From Desulfotomaculum sp. (lineage in GTDB: Bacteria; Bacillota; Desulfotomaculia; Desulfotomaculales; Nap2-2B): a stretch of DNA of 57,800 bases. The translations under genes were made by a program, and so were the position numbers. The stretch spans positions 1 through 57,800 of the forward strand of contig DOTD01000014.1 of the NCBI GenBank assembly GCA_003513005.1. The letters are read 5' to 3'. Below, piece by piece: positions 6,840 to 16,975 of the stretch; position 1 is the stretch's first letter, and each line of letters begins with the position of its first letter. The notes under the pieces were generated by a model that searched no databases, was not told the DNA's origin, and saw only the letters and a program-made list of their open reading frames with translations.

Positions 6840-8672
6840 ATGGCATATCTCGCTTTATATAGAAAGTGGCGGCCTCAGCTTTTTGAGCAGATAGTCGGCC
6901 AGGAGCATATTACAAAAACACTGCAGAACGCCCTTTTGGCGGAAAAAGCAAGTCACGCCTATCTTTTTTGCGGTCCTAGGGGAACAGGTAAGACAAGCAC
7001 CGCCAAAGTCCTGGCCAAGGCTCTTAACTGCCGTCAGCGGAGCGGCGCTGAACCCTGCAATGTGTGTGTGAACTGCCGGGAGGTAACAACAGGCGCTTCC
7101 ATGGATGTTATTGAAATTGACGCCGCCTCGCACCGGGGGATTGACGAGATCCGTGAATTGAGGGATAAGATTGGTTTTTCGCCTGCTTCGGGCAAATACA
7201 GGATTTATATAATCGACGAAGTGCACATGCTCACCACGGAAGCATTCAACGCCCTCCTCAAAACGTTGGAAGAGCCCCCTTCTCATGTTGTATTCATTCT
7301 GGCCACAACCGAGCCCAATAAAGTTCCCCTGACCATTCTGTCGCGCTGCCAGAGGTTTGATTTCCACCGGCTGAGCAGTCAGCATATTTTGGGCCGTTTG
7401 CAGGAGGTCATTGCGGAAACCAAGGCCGTGGCGGAAGAAGGCGTCCTTTACCTGATCGCCCGCTATTCAGAAGGAAGCTTAAGGGATGCCCTGAGTATCT
7501 GGGATCAGGTCAGCGCTTTAGGAGGCAGCAAAGTTACACTCGACGACATTCATCAGCTTCTTGGTACGGTAAGGGAAGATTTGCTGGACAAGGCTGCCCG
7601 TGCGCTTGGCTCGGGGGATACCAAACTCCTTCTTGAAATAGTAAACTCCCTGGTGGAACAGGGGAAAGATCTGCGCACCTTTGTCCGCGAGCTGATGGCC
7701 TTTTTAAGGAAAATACTTTTACAGCTTGTTTCTCCCAATGCAAAGGAGGAGTTAAGCTTAACTGAAAGGGAACGTATCGCCGGCATAACCGGTATATTAG
7801 GACGGGAGCAACTGCTCGGCCTGCTGCAGCTGCTTGGCAAAACCGAGCAGGAAATGAAATGGAGCTCTCAACCCAGGATTCTTCTTGAAGTAGCGCTGAT
7901 CCGGGCCGCGCAGACAGCAGCTTCCGGCCCTGATCTAGACCTTGTCCAGCGGGTTGTAAGACTGGAGGAAATCTCTGATTTAATCCGTAAATCCGCTTTC
8001 AACGGATATTCTGCCGCTAAAAAAGCAGACATCAAGGAAGAAAAGGCTGTTGAAGAAAAAACAGAGAGAATAGTTGAAGAAATAATAAAGGAAATAAAGG
8101 AAGACAAGCCTCCAAAGAAGGAAACTGCCGGCCGGAAAAAACCAGCCAGGAAAACACCCGTGGACCAGTCTGACCAGGCTGTACCCGGAGCGGATCAAAA
8201 ATCCCTGTCAGAACTGGAAATTTCTGCAGCAGCCGAAAGGGTGCAGGAAGTTAGAGTTGATGAAAACCCCTTGTTGGAACAGGAGGAAATCAATAAAGCT
8301 CCTGAAGCCACAGATGATAAAGTAGTCTTCAGCCAGATATCCTCAAAATGGGCTGATTTTCTTGAGATAACCAAAAAAACAAATTTGCCGATTTACATGT
8401 ACCTGTCGAAAAGCTGGCCTGAACAGTATAAGGAAGGCTGCCTGACAATCGCTTTTTCAAGAGAAAATGAAATTTTAAAGGAGTATTTGGGAACAACAGA
8501 AAAAATGGAGGCGGTTCTAAAACTGGTAACTTCTTTCTTTAAACAGGATTTGCATCTCCGCCTGACCTGCGGTAAACCGCCGGAACATTATAATCTGCCA
8601 AAGCGGGAACAGGAGTTGAGCACCGGCGACACACTGGGCCTGTTTGGATTAAATATAGACGACAAGCGTTAG
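6840..8672 (+). CDS. dnaX: DNA polymerase III subunits gamma/tau
   Basis: This is the ATPase of the clamp loader. The 610-residue protein has Walker A GPRGTGKTS (45-53), a zinc module Cys64/Cys73/Cys76/Cys79, the DEVHML Walker B box (about 130), and the sensor-1 stretch ATTEPNKVPLTILSRCQRF. A charged Lys/Glu-rich linker (about 390-450) leads to a C-terminal tau-like domain that should bind the polymerase or DnaB. The ATG follows a GAGGAAGG site. It heads the conserved dnaX-ybaB-recR cluster. I saw no slippery A-tract hairpin combination like the E. coli gamma frameshift signal. Confidence 0.98.
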   Translation: MAYLALYRKWRPQLFEQIVGQEHITKTLQNALLAEKASHAYLFCGPRGTGKTSTAKVLAKALNCRQRSGAEPCNVCVNCREVTTGASMDVIEIDAASHRGIDEIRELRDKIGFSPASGKYRIYIIDEVHMLTTEAFNALLKTLEEPPSHVVFILATTEPNKVPLTILSRCQRFDFHRLSSQHILGRLQEVIAETKAVAEEGVLYLIARYSEGSLRDALSIWDQVSALGGSKVTLDDIHQLLGTVREDLLDKAARALGSGDTKLLLEIVNSLVEQGKDLRTFVRELMAFLRKILLQLVSPNAKEELSLTERERIAGITGILGREQLLGLLQLLGKTEQEMKWSSQPRILLEVALIRAAQTAASGPDLDLVQRVVRLEEISDLIRKSAFNGYSAAKKADIKEEKAVEEKTERIVEEIIKEIKEDKPPKKETAGRKKPARKTPVDQSDQAVPGADQKSLSELEISAAAERVQEVRVDENPLLEQEEINKAPEATDDKVVFSQISSKWADFLEITKKTNLPIYMYLSKSWPEQYKEGCLTIAFSRENEILKEYLGTTEKMEAVLKLVTSFFKQDLHLRLTCGKPPEHYNLPKREQELSTGDTLGLFGLNIDDKR

Positions 8673-8718
8673 CCCGATTGAATGCAAGATGATTTTATTT
8701 GTTAGGGGGATATAGCCA

Positions 8719-9033
8719 GTGTCCATGAATATGAACAAGATGATGAAACAAGTCCAGAAGATGCAGGCCGATATGGCCAGGATGCAGGAGGAATTGGGCA
8801 ACAGGACGGTTGACTGTACCGCCGGCGGAGGCGTGGTTAAAGCGGTAGTAAACGGGAAGCAGGAGTTGCTCTCCATAGAAATAAAGCCGGAAGCGGTTAA
8901 CCCTGAAGATGTTGACATACTTCAGGACCTTATTATGGCGGCGGTCAACGGCGCCCTCAACCAATCGAGGGATATGGTCAACAACGAAATGAGTAAGCTT
9001 ACAGGTGGTCTTAAACTGCCCGGGCTCTTTTAG
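8719..9033 (+). CDS. YbaB/EbfC nucleoid-associated protein
   Basis: This small 104-residue DNA-binding protein forms tweezer-like dimers. The start is Met-rich (MSMNMNKMMKQVQKMQADM), followed by the conserved VKAVVNGKQELLSIEI strand region and PEDVDILQDLIMAAVNGAL helix. A GTG at 8719 with an AGGGGGA site 8 bases upstream is the likely start; internal ATGs at 8725 and 8731 are close alternatives. It lies between dnaX and recR in the standard operon. Confidence 0.95.
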   Translation: MSMNMNKMMKQVQKMQADMARMQEELGNRTVDCTAGGGVVKAVVNGKQELLSIEIKPEAVNPEDVDILQDLIMAAVNGALNQSRDMVNNEMSKLTGGLKLPGLF

Positions 9034-9047
9034 GAGAGGGTCTTAAT

Positions 9048-9650
9048 TTGAAGTATTACGGAGCCTCGATTACCCGCTTAATTGATGAACTTGCCGGTCT
9101 GCCGGGTGTAGGTCCGAAAAGCGCGCAGCGCATGGCCCTTTACCTGCTAAACGCCCCTGCGCAGGTAACTCAAAACCTGGCATCCGCCATGCTGGAAGCC
9201 AGAAAAAATATCCGTTACTGCTCCGTTTGCTCCAACCTGACCGATACCCAGTTGTGTCAAATCTGCAGCGATCAGCGGAGAAACAGGGATATTTTGTGTA
9301 TAGTTGAAGAACCCAAAGACGTTTCAGCGATAGAGAAAGTCAGGGGCTTCAAGGGGATGTACCATGTCCTGCACGGCGCTATTTCTCCCCGCGACAATAT
9401 CGGTCCCGACGAACTTACCGTAAAACAGCTTTTAAACAGGCTACAGGAGGGGACAATTAAAGAGGTCATCCTGGCGACCAACCCCAATCTTGAAGGTGAA
9501 GCCACCTCTTTATTCCTGTCCCAGATAATCAAACCCATGGGAATAAAAGTAACCCGCCTGGCCTACGGCCTGCCCATGGGAGCAAGTGTTGAATATGCCG
9601 ACGAAGTTACCCTGACCAGAGCGCTTGAAGGAAGGCGTGAAATAGAGTAG
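9048..9650 (+). CDS. recR: Recombination protein RecR
   Basis: RecR acts with RecO and RecF in loading RecA at gaps. The 200-residue product has the helix-hairpin-helix LAGLPGVGPKSAQRMA (about residues 14-29), a four-cysteine zinc finger (CSVCSNLTDTQLCQICSD, about 58-75), and a Toprim domain starting CIVEEPKDVSAIEK. The start is TTG with a GGAGAGG site a few bases upstream. The gene follows ybaB by 14 bases. Confidence 0.97.
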   Translation: MKYYGASITRLIDELAGLPGVGPKSAQRMALYLLNAPAQVTQNLASAMLEARKNIRYCSVCSNLTDTQLCQICSDQRRNRDILCIVEEPKDVSAIEKVRGFKGMYHVLHGAISPRDNIGPDELTVKQLLNRLQEGTIKEVILATNPNLEGEATSLFLSQIIKPMGIKVTRLAYGLPMGASVEYADEVTLTRALEGRREIE

Positions 9651-9731
9651 ATTAAGGAATAATATTCCAAGTCGCCTCATAAGCATACATAAAGAAAAGC
9701 TTGTCTAAAAATTTATCAGAGGTGACGGGAA

Positions 9732-9995
9732 ATGGAATGGAAGATAGCCTTAATCTGCCTGGCCGGGTTGTTCGGTTTGCTTTTAATGGGGCCGTTTATG
9801 CTCAAGCCTTTAAAATTAGTCTATCATTTAGCCAGTTATTTTGTTATCGGGGGCGTTTTGCTATATGTTTCCAACTTTTTATTAAGCCAGGCCGGATTAA
9901 GAGTGGCCATAAATCCCGTAACCATGCTTACCGCAGGTGTGCTGCAGGTTCCCGGCGTAATTCTTCTGGCGGTTCTCCGCCATATTTTCGTATAA
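9732..9995 (+). CDS. bofA: Pro-sigma-K processing inhibitor BofA family protein
   Basis: This is an 87-residue membrane protein with two to three hydrophobic segments (about residues 5-21, 27-48 and 62-84) and the C-terminal family signature TMLTAGVLQVPGVILLAVL. In spore formers BofA holds the SpoIVFB protease inactive until the forespore signal arrives. Its place just after recR is conserved in Bacillus and clostridia and supports the call. It implies a sporulation pathway in this organism. A GAGGTGA site precedes the ATG. Confidence 0.9.
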   Translation: MEWKIALICLAGLFGLLLMGPFMLKPLKLVYHLASYFVIGGVLLYVSNFLLSQAGLRVAINPVTMLTAGVLQVPGVILLAVLRHIFV

Positions 9996-10057
9996 CGTCA
10001 GGACGACCTTGGCCTGTACAGGGTTTTTATGCTATAATAAATCATAAATTTAATAAT

Positions 10058-10134
10058 GTGCCCGTAGCTCAGGTGGATAGAGCAGCGGTTTCCTAAACCG
10101 CGTGTCGGGGGTTCGAGTCCCTCCGGGCGCACCA
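10058..10134 (+). tRNA. tRNA-Arg (anticodon CCT)
   Basis: The acceptor GTGCCCG pairs with CGGGCGC (one G-U), the anticodon loop is TTCCTAA, the T-arm contains GTTCGAGTC, and ACCA is encoded at the end (10131-10134). Confidence 0.97.
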
Positions 10135-10145
10135 GAAAAACCAAG

Positions 10146-10172
10146 CCCCGCAAGGATTTGCGGGGTTGTTTT
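10146..10172 (+). terminator. Terminator of tRNA-Arg
   Basis: CCCCGCAA (10146-10153) pairs with TTGCGGGG (10158-10165), followed by TTGTTTT. A related hairpin occurs at 18876-18910 at the other end of the putative island. Confidence 0.88.
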
Positions 10173-10240
10173 AAATATTACATTCTTAAATATACAAGTT
10201 AAAAACCAAAGGTATTCTATTTCGAAGGGAGTGTTAATTA

Positions 10241-10447
10241 ATGGGCGATAGGAATACAGATATTTTGGAATTGAGAATAGGCTTTCCGGAAGGAAATTAG
10301 TTTGAAGATGAACAACCCATAAAGCAGTTAAGTGATGAAATTAGAGTGACAGCAAAAAGAATGTTAACGAAAGAATTAAAACTAGAGAATTCGTCTATCG
10401 GTCGTGGGGCTTCTGGGTTTGCATTATCAGTCACAATTCAGAATTGA
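10241..10447 (+). pseudogene. Small gene with an in-frame amber codon
   Basis: An ATG at 10241, preceded by a GAAGGGAG site, opens a 68-codon frame with one internal TAG at 10298-10300 and a TGA at 10445. Segments include ILELRIGFPEGN before the amber and QPIKQLSDEIRVTAKRML after it. The good start and continuing coding character suggest a once-intact small protein with a nonsense mutation. I do not recognise the family. The following 10448-10816 holds no frame I can support. Confidence 0.45.
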
Positions 10448-10816
10448 AAAGTAAACTATTACAACAAATGATCAGCTTAGAAGATACATATAACTTCAGC
10501 AAATGCTTCCATTTTAATAGAATGGTCCATGAGATTAGGATTCCGGCTAGTACGATCTGTCGCTGAAGCTTTCCTCCAGCCGTTTTGCAAAATACAATAA
10601 AAGATGTTCCCCCTGGGCAGGATTTAGGCCAACTACACCGGGGGTAAAAGCATTGAATAAAAGGATAGGTACCTGCTTGCCGAGAAGGAATGCGGCAACA
10701 ATTGGATGATTAGGTACTCACCATTCTTTTTAGGGCTCCAACTCCTCATGTTCTGTGTGCAAATTTCCAGTATATTTCTAAAAATAGTATAGCTATCTCG
10801 CCGAATAGTTGTTTCT

Positions 10817-13800
10817 TCATTTGAACATCTTTCTGTTATTTTTTCTGAGTCTACGGTAAATTTCTGGTAGCATCTGTTTTATTACCTCGTTCATAAATTC
10901 CTCGTCCTTGAACATCCTTATAAAAAACTCATCGTTTTGCTCATAACGGAGTGCGGCAATATCTTTGAATTGCTGTTCGAATATTTTTTCAAAGGTTGAT
11001 TGAGGGTTGTTTCTAGCCAGGTCAACCAGGCGTTCATCAGCCATAAAATCCTGGGTCAACTGTTCCAGGACCTTGTCCATTTCAGTAAAGCTGGTGCCGA
11101 AACGCTCGTTGATTTTCCGGATAATCACCGACAGGGGCTCACTTATCTTGCCCTTGCCGCCGATATTTCCTTCCGGGGGTGACAGTTCGGGACTATCCTT
11201 GAGCAGAATGCTGCCCTCGAAATCCTTTGTCAGTTTATACTTATCCAGCAGTATCTTATCATCTATTAATATTTTTTCGATTCTCCCCTTGGGCAGCAGT
11301 TTAAGTAAAAACTTAGCATAAACGCTGAACTTTTGTATTTCTTTATCAAACATTCTGCATACCTGCGTAATAAACGAATAAAGCCGCACAAAACGGCCCA
11401 GTCCTGTTTTTATATCGTCCTGCTCTTTGGAGTCTTTGGCGGCGAAGCGGTCCAGGGCGGGCTGCAGCGAGGACGCCAACTTGCCCAGATCAGGTATTTC
11501 CTGCTCCGCAGTTTTATAATAGATGTTTGCAAAAAGCTCAATCTCTGATTGCTGCCAGAGATGATAATCATCCAGCTTATTTTTCAAATTGTATATTAAA
11601 TTAGGATCTGCTTCCTTAGACAGGATGGTCGCCCTGTAATAGGGCTCAAAAGATTTTTCTATCTCATCAGCATTATTTACAAAATCAAGCACAAATGTGT
11701 CTTCTTTGCCCGGCATGGTACGGTTTAACCGGGACAAAGTCTGGACGGCTTTCACGCCCGATAATTTTTTGTCAACGAACATAGTGTGCAGATGCGGTTC
11801 GTCAAACCCTGTCTGGTACTTTTCGGCTACGATTAACACATTAAATTCGTCCGACTCAAAGTATTTGGGTAGCTGGTTTTCTTTGATTGTTTTCCCGTCA
11901 GCGGTTTTGTTTAGTTTTTCCTCGGTATACTCTGCTCCGTCGTTGACAGCGCCTGAAAAAGCTACCAGGACATTCAGGTCACCATATTGTTTTTCTTTGA
12001 TGTAACGCCTGAACTCGTTCAGGTACCTGACCGCATGCAGACGTGAGGCGGTAACAACCATCGCTTTGGCGCCGCCGTTAATTTTATGTTTAGTTATGGA
12101 GCGAAAGTGATCAACTATTATAATAGTCTTTTGAGAAAGGTTGTGGGGGTGGAGGGATTCAAATTTTTTAATTGCTATCGCTCCCCTGGAGCTGTCCAGT
12201 TCCGGATCATCCTGGACCTTTTTGATTATTTTAAAGTAGTTGTTATAGGTAATGTAGTTTTTAAGGACGTCAATAATAAACTCTTCCTCAATAGCCTGCT
12301 GCATCGAGTAGATATGGAACGCTTTATATTTTCCGTCAGGCTGCCTGTCGCCGAATACCTGCAGTGTTTTGTTCTTGGGGGTGGCGGTAAAGGCAAAGAA
12401 GGAAAGGTTCTTATGCTGGCCGTGAGTGGCCAATTCGTCAAGTATCTTATCCTGGTCGTCTTTCCTGGCTACTTCATCTTCATTTTCCATCCTTGCGTAT
12501 TCTTCTAAAATGCTTTCTGTGTCGGCAAGCGCCTTTTTAAGCTTTTTGGCGGCTTCGCCTGTCTGCGATGAATGAGCCTCGTCAACAATAACAGCAAAAT
12601 TGTTTTTGCCCCCGGCAACCTCTTTATAAATTACCGGGAATTTTTGCAGAGTAGTAACGATGATCGCCTTGCCGGAATTAATAGCATCCCTTAACTGCTT
12701 CGAATTCTTGTCGATTCTCTCAACCACGCCGAGTTTATGGTCAAACTGGAAGATGGTATCCTGAAGCTGTGTGTCCAGTACTTTGCGGTCGGTAATTACG
12801 ATAACCGACTTAAAAATCTTATGGTCCCCGTAATCATGCAGTCCGGACAGGCGGTGAGCGAGCCAGGCGATTGAATTGGACTTGCCGCTGCCGGCGCTGT
12901 GCTGAATGAGGTAATTTTTGCCCGGACCGTGGTCCTTGACATCTTCAAGCAGTTTGCGGACAACGTCAAGCTGATGATAACGGGGAAAAATAACGCTCTT
13001 TTTCTCGGTTACCTTGCCCGACTTGTCTTTTTTCGTTTTCTTTTCCAGGTGTATGAACTTCTGGAGTATTTCCATCAGTCGGTCTTTATATAAGACGTTT
13101 TCCCAGAGGTAGGCTATGGCAAAGTTATCTTCTGCAGTAGGGTTGCCCGCCCCGCCGACATTGCCGGCCCCGCAGGAACCCTGGTTAAAGGGCAGGAAAT
13201 AGGTGTTGCCGCCTTCCAGACGTGTTGTCATATATACTTCCTGAAGGTCAACCGTAAAATGAACCAACGCCCGGTTGGGGAAGTCGAAAATGAGTTCCGC
13301 GGGGCTACGGTCATATTTATATTGGTTTTGAGCGTCCGACACATCCTGGCCGGTAAACTGGTCTTTAAGCTCCATTGTAATAATGGGGATGCCGTTTAGA
13401 AAAAGAACCATATCTAAGGAATTATTATTGCGGCTTGAGTAATGGAGCTGGCGGATACAAGAAAGAATATTCTGCTCATAGAGTTTTATGGTCTGCTCAT
13501 TCAGTTTTGTTTCCGGCTTGAAAAAAGTAGTTCGGAATTTGATACCTCGGTCGGTGATTCCCTTACGTAGTATGCGGATTAGACCGGACTGCTTTACCTC
13601 TTTACAAAATCGTTCAATAAATGCCCTTTCACTGCCGGCGCCGTAGATGGTCTGGTATTTGCTCCATTCTTTCGGCTGGGTGGTTTTAATGAATGACAAA
13701 AGAGTGTCTGTGTCAAGCGCAAGTTCCCTGTCAAAAGCGCCTGCGTTTCCCTTGACATATCCACCTTCAGTGATCAGGTAATGTTCTATTGCCTCTTCAA

Positions 13801-13831
13801 GCTTTTTTTCTTTGTGGTCAAAGTCGGGCAT
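10817..13831 (-). CDS. hsdR: Type I restriction enzyme, R (restriction/translocation) subunit
   Basis: The 1004-residue protein has an N-terminal nuclease-type region (MVLFLNGIPIITMELKDQFT carries the conserved E-x-K, about residues 141-160). It then has a superfamily 2 translocase with motif I HSAGSGKSNS (about 312-321), motif II VDEAHSSQTG, motif III FTATP and motif VI QTLSRLNRTMPGK. Together with HsdM and HsdS it would translocate and cleave unmodified DNA. Its ATG overlaps the hsdS stop (TGATG), so translation is coupled. The gene appears intact. Confidence 0.96.
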   Translation of the reverse strand: MPDFDHKEKKLEEAIEHYLITEGGYVKGNAGAFDRELALDTDTLLSFIKTTQPKEWSKYQTIYGAGSERAFIERFCKEVKQSGLIRILRKGITDRGIKFRTTFFKPETKLNEQTIKLYEQNILSCIRQLHYSSRNNNSLDMVLFLNGIPIITMELKDQFTGQDVSDAQNQYKYDRSPAELIFDFPNRALVHFTVDLQEVYMTTRLEGGNTYFLPFNQGSCGAGNVGGAGNPTAEDNFAIAYLWENVLYKDRLMEILQKFIHLEKKTKKDKSGKVTEKKSVIFPRYHQLDVVRKLLEDVKDHGPGKNYLIQHSAGSGKSNSIAWLAHRLSGLHDYGDHKIFKSVIVITDRKVLDTQLQDTIFQFDHKLGVVERIDKNSKQLRDAINSGKAIIVTTLQKFPVIYKEVAGGKNNFAVIVDEAHSSQTGEAAKKLKKALADTESILEEYARMENEDEVARKDDQDKILDELATHGQHKNLSFFAFTATPKNKTLQVFGDRQPDGKYKAFHIYSMQQAIEEEFIIDVLKNYITYNNYFKIIKKVQDDPELDSSRGAIAIKKFESLHPHNLSQKTIIIVDHFRSITKHKINGGAKAMVVTASRLHAVRYLNEFRRYIKEKQYGDLNVLVAFSGAVNDGAEYTEEKLNKTADGKTIKENQLPKYFESDEFNVLIVAEKYQTGFDEPHLHTMFVDKKLSGVKAVQTLSRLNRTMPGKEDTFVLDFVNNADEIEKSFEPYYRATILSKEADPNLIYNLKNKLDDYHLWQQSEIELFANIYYKTAEQEIPDLGKLASSLQPALDRFAAKDSKEQDDIKTGLGRFVRLYSFITQVCRMFDKEIQKFSVYAKFLLKLLPKGRIEKILIDDKILLDKYKLTKDFEGSILLKDSPELSPPEGNIGGKGKISEPLSVIIRKINERFGTSFTEMDKVLEQLTQDFMADERLVDLARNNPQSTFEKIFEQQFKDIAALRYEQNDEFFIRMFKDEEFMNEVIKQMLPEIYRRLRKNNRKMFK

Positions 13832-15093
13832 CAGATAACCTCCCTTTTACCGGTAACGCATTCATAAATCAGGGAATTTTTATAGTCGGTTAGTTTACTA
13901 ATTAGTCTTTGTTTACCAATAATTATACTGTCAATTTTTGCACATTTAGTATCAAGATAATCGGCAATGACTTGCTGTTCAGCAAAAGACGGTACAGCAA
14001 TTCGTATGTTATTCAAGATTGTTGTGTTAATTGATGGCATAGTACATCCTACAGCAACTAAACCCATATATTGTTTAAACGTTAATTTACAGAAACAGTA
14101 ATTTATATACTGTGGAACTATATAATTATCAAAACGTACACGGAGGCAACGACCCGAAAATAACCATCCATTTTCAGTATCTCTTACCAGCACACTTCTA
14201 TCGACCGAACCAACGCGACTAAATACCAAATCACCCGTTTTAAGTGAGTATTTATTTAATCTTTTTAGATCTTCATCTAAAACTCGGGGTAAATCATTAT
14301 GAATAATATACATTTCTCCAAAATGTTCAACTGTAATGATTGGCGTTCCTTCATCAACATAGTCTTTATTATGCAATTGGCTACCGAAAGGACCTGTTTG
14401 TACTGATGCAACAGTTCCAAGTTTTCTAATATCCCAATCCTGTGGAATATCCCCAATCCATTCAATACCGCTGGGCTTCATTTTAGCTGTGGGGTCAAGT
14501 CCTTTTGTTACGGTTTCGGTGATGAGAGATTGTTTATAAAGATGTAGCTTTTCAATAACCAGCTTTTGCTTTTCTATTGTATCGTCAATAACTGCACATT
14601 TTTTATCAAGAAAATCCGCAATAGCCTTTTGTTCAGTGGGGGAATGAATAGGAATCTTTGAATTATTTACATCATTAATTGTAACTGAATCATAAGTCGA
14701 GCCTCTTGCGTTGAAACTAAACTCACAATTTATGATATCTATTAAGTACCACATCAAATTATTGTTTATTTGTTTTGGCGTAATAGCACAAAGGCCGCGT
14801 CCTATCGCATAAACTTTGTCTGATATGTTTTTTGCTCCAACAGGAGCACGAACAGAAAAGAGAATATCTAATGGTTGTGAAAATTTATTAGCATTGACAC
14901 AATAGATTTTTTCAAAAGGATATCTATTTGTAAAATCAGCATTTCCTTGTAAAAAAGGAATCCCGATGCCTTCAATATTATAATCGTCTGAGTTAGGTGA
15001 CTGTCCCATTGTGATACTGCTGACATATTTTATTTTTTTTACTTCCCACTCTTCAGGTATCTTCCCAATCCACTCGATTCCGCTGTCTTTCAT
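13831..15093 (-). CDS. hsdS: Type I restriction enzyme, S (specificity) subunit
   Basis: The protein has the two-fold architecture of HsdS: target-recognition domain 1, a coiled spacer (PTEQKAIADFLDKKCAVIDD), domain 2 and a repeat of the spacer (FAEQQVIADYLDTKCAKIDS). Each half begins with SGIEWIG-type sequence. The two domains would read the two halves of a bipartite DNA site. I prefer the ATG at 15093, which gives the typical MKDSGIEWIG start. A TTG at 15105 directly abutting the hsdM stop is in frame and possible. Confidence 0.93.
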   Translation of the reverse strand: MKDSGIEWIGKIPEEWEVKKIKYVSSITMGQSPNSDDYNIEGIGIPFLQGNADFTNRYPFEKIYCVNANKFSQPLDILFSVRAPVGAKNISDKVYAIGRGLCAITPKQINNNLMWYLIDIINCEFSFNARGSTYDSVTINDVNNSKIPIHSPTEQKAIADFLDKKCAVIDDTIEKQKLVIEKLHLYKQSLITETVTKGLDPTAKMKPSGIEWIGDIPQDWDIRKLGTVASVQTGPFGSQLHNKDYVDEGTPIITVEHFGEMYIIHNDLPRVLDEDLKRLNKYSLKTGDLVFSRVGSVDRSVLVRDTENGWLFSGRCLRVRFDNYIVPQYINYCFCKLTFKQYMGLVAVGCTMPSINTTILNNIRIAVPSFAEQQVIADYLDTKCAKIDSIIIGKQRLISKLTDYKNSLIYECVTGKREVI

Positions 15094-15105
15094 CGCCCTG
15101 GTCAA

Positions 15106-16827
15106 TTATTCAAACACCGCCTTCAGCGAGCCGTCTAATTCCTTCTCTATTTCTAAAATCTCAGCCATTATTTCGCTTGACGGCTTTGGAGGTGTGTATT
15201 TATAGAAATATCTGGTGAACGGTATCTCGTAGCCGATTTTGGTTTTATTTCTATCTATCCATGCGTCCGGGACAAAAGGGAGGACCTCCCTGGCAAAGTA
15301 GGTGTCGATATCCTCGGTCAGCGGCACATTTTCAGTGTCCCGCAAACTTGTGTCGGGCTGTTTCTCTCCTTTTTTTAGGACAGGTTTGCCGTCCTCATCC
15401 AAAAGCAGCCGCTCAACCACTATTTTGGCATAGCCGAATTTCTCGTTGTTAAATATCTTGCTAAATTCGTTTTCCTTAAAATCGCCGTAGATTCTGGTGA
15501 TCTCTTCAATATGATATTTGGGTATATCGTTTCGTTTATTGCCCAGCGACTTCCGGCGTTTTTCATACATCCCGTTGGCGTTGATTAATTGAATTTTGTC
15601 TTTGCGGTGCGGTGCTTTTTTGTTGGACAGCACCCAGATATAGGTCGCGATGCCGGTGTTGTAAAAAAGATCATTGGGCAGGGCGACGATGGCTTCCAGT
15701 AGGTCATTTTCAATAATATACCTGCGGATTTCCGAGGGACCGCTCCCGGCGTCACCCGTAAACAGGGGCGATCCGTTGTGGATGATGGCCAGGCGGCTGC
15801 CGCCGTCTTTTATGTCTTTCATTTTGGAAATAGCCGTCAGCAAAAAGAGCATTTGGCTGTCGCCTATTGCCGGGACTCCCGGCCCGAACCTGCCGGCAAA
15901 GCCGAGCTTCTGTTCATCTTCAACAGCTTTTTTCTCGTTTTTCCATTCCCTGCCGAAAGGCGGATTGGACAGGATGTAGTCAAATTTATCGTCTTTAAAC
16001 AGGTCGTCGGAAAGCGTGTTGCCCTCTTTGATGTAGTCGGCGTTTGCGCCTTTAATCAGAATATCAGATTTGCAGATTGCATAAGTCTGTGGGTTGATCT
16101 CCTGCCCGAAACAGATTAACTGTGCGTTGCTGTTCAGGCTTCTCAAGCGGTCCTCGGCAACAGTCAGCATGCCGCCGGTGCCGCAGGCAGGGTCATAGAT
16201 TGTTTTGGCGACTGCGTTTCCTGATAACAGGCCGCTGTCTTCGGCAAAAAGGATGTTGACCATCAGCTCGATTACTTCCCTGGGGGTGTAATGCTGCCCG
16301 GCGTCCTCGTTGTGAGCTTCTGAAAACCGGCGGATAATTTCTTCGAAAATGTATCCCATCTCAATATTTGAAATTTTATCGGGGTGCAGATCGGCTTTGG
16401 GGTCGGTGAATTCTTTCAGGACGATATATAAAAGGTTTTTTTCGGAAAGGTAGCTGATCTGGCCGTCAAACTTGAACCGTTCGATAATATTGCGGACGTT
16501 CTCAGAAAAGCCGTTCAGGTAGCTTCTGAAATTTGCTTCAATGTTGTCCGGGTCATCCAGGAGTTTGCCGAAGGTGAAGGGGCTGATGTTATAAAACGAG
16601 TAGCCGGATACCTTGCGCAGAAGAGGATCTTTTACTGCAATATTCAGTTCTTTGTTCTTCTGTACTACGGCTTCCTTTGTCTTTTCAAGTATGCAGTCAA
16701 AGCGGCGGATAACTGTAAGCGGCAGGATAACCTCGCCGTATTCGTGCGGTTTGTAAGGCCCGGTCAGTTTGTCCGCAATGGCCCAGATAAGATTGGCTTT
16801 TTCATTTATGTTGATACTGGTTGACAT
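15106..16827 (-). CDS. hsdM: Type I restriction enzyme, M (DNA adenine methyltransferase) subunit
   Basis: The 573-residue N6-adenine methyltransferase has an N-terminal helical domain, the SAM-binding motif DPACGTGGM (about residue 210) and the catalytic motif NPPFG (about 288). It should methylate both host-site adenines when bound to HsdS. It is the first gene of the hsdM-hsdS-hsdR operon. A GGGAG site lies upstream of the ATG. The operon lies on the minus strand and converges towards tRNA-Arg. Confidence 0.96.
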   Translation of the reverse strand: MSTSININEKANLIWAIADKLTGPYKPHEYGEVILPLTVIRRFDCILEKTKEAVVQKNKELNIAVKDPLLRKVSGYSFYNISPFTFGKLLDDPDNIEANFRSYLNGFSENVRNIIERFKFDGQISYLSEKNLLYIVLKEFTDPKADLHPDKISNIEMGYIFEEIIRRFSEAHNEDAGQHYTPREVIELMVNILFAEDSGLLSGNAVAKTIYDPACGTGGMLTVAEDRLRSLNSNAQLICFGQEINPQTYAICKSDILIKGANADYIKEGNTLSDDLFKDDKFDYILSNPPFGREWKNEKKAVEDEQKLGFAGRFGPGVPAIGDSQMLFLLTAISKMKDIKDGGSRLAIIHNGSPLFTGDAGSGPSEIRRYIIENDLLEAIVALPNDLFYNTGIATYIWVLSNKKAPHRKDKIQLINANGMYEKRRKSLGNKRNDIPKYHIEEITRIYGDFKENEFSKIFNNEKFGYAKIVVERLLLDEDGKPVLKKGEKQPDTSLRDTENVPLTEDIDTYFAREVLPFVPDAWIDRNKTKIGYEIPFTRYFYKYTPPKPSSEIMAEILEIEKELDGSLKAVFE

Positions 16828-16975
16828 TCAGGTTGCTCCCTTTGAAATCCATTTCTTTGGTAAAAAATCGCTTCTTGTTAACTTCACCACAAGAAATTAT
16901 TTTCCTCTAAACTTTGTATTATTTCCCCAAATTTCTACTAAATATAGGAATATGCCTGCTTTTTAAGCGAAGAAA

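Noticed and set aside
8000..8140. Possible dnaX programmed frameshift at A-rich codons
   Set aside because: No A6G slippery heptamer with a following hairpin was found; the A-rich tract is the Lys-rich linker.
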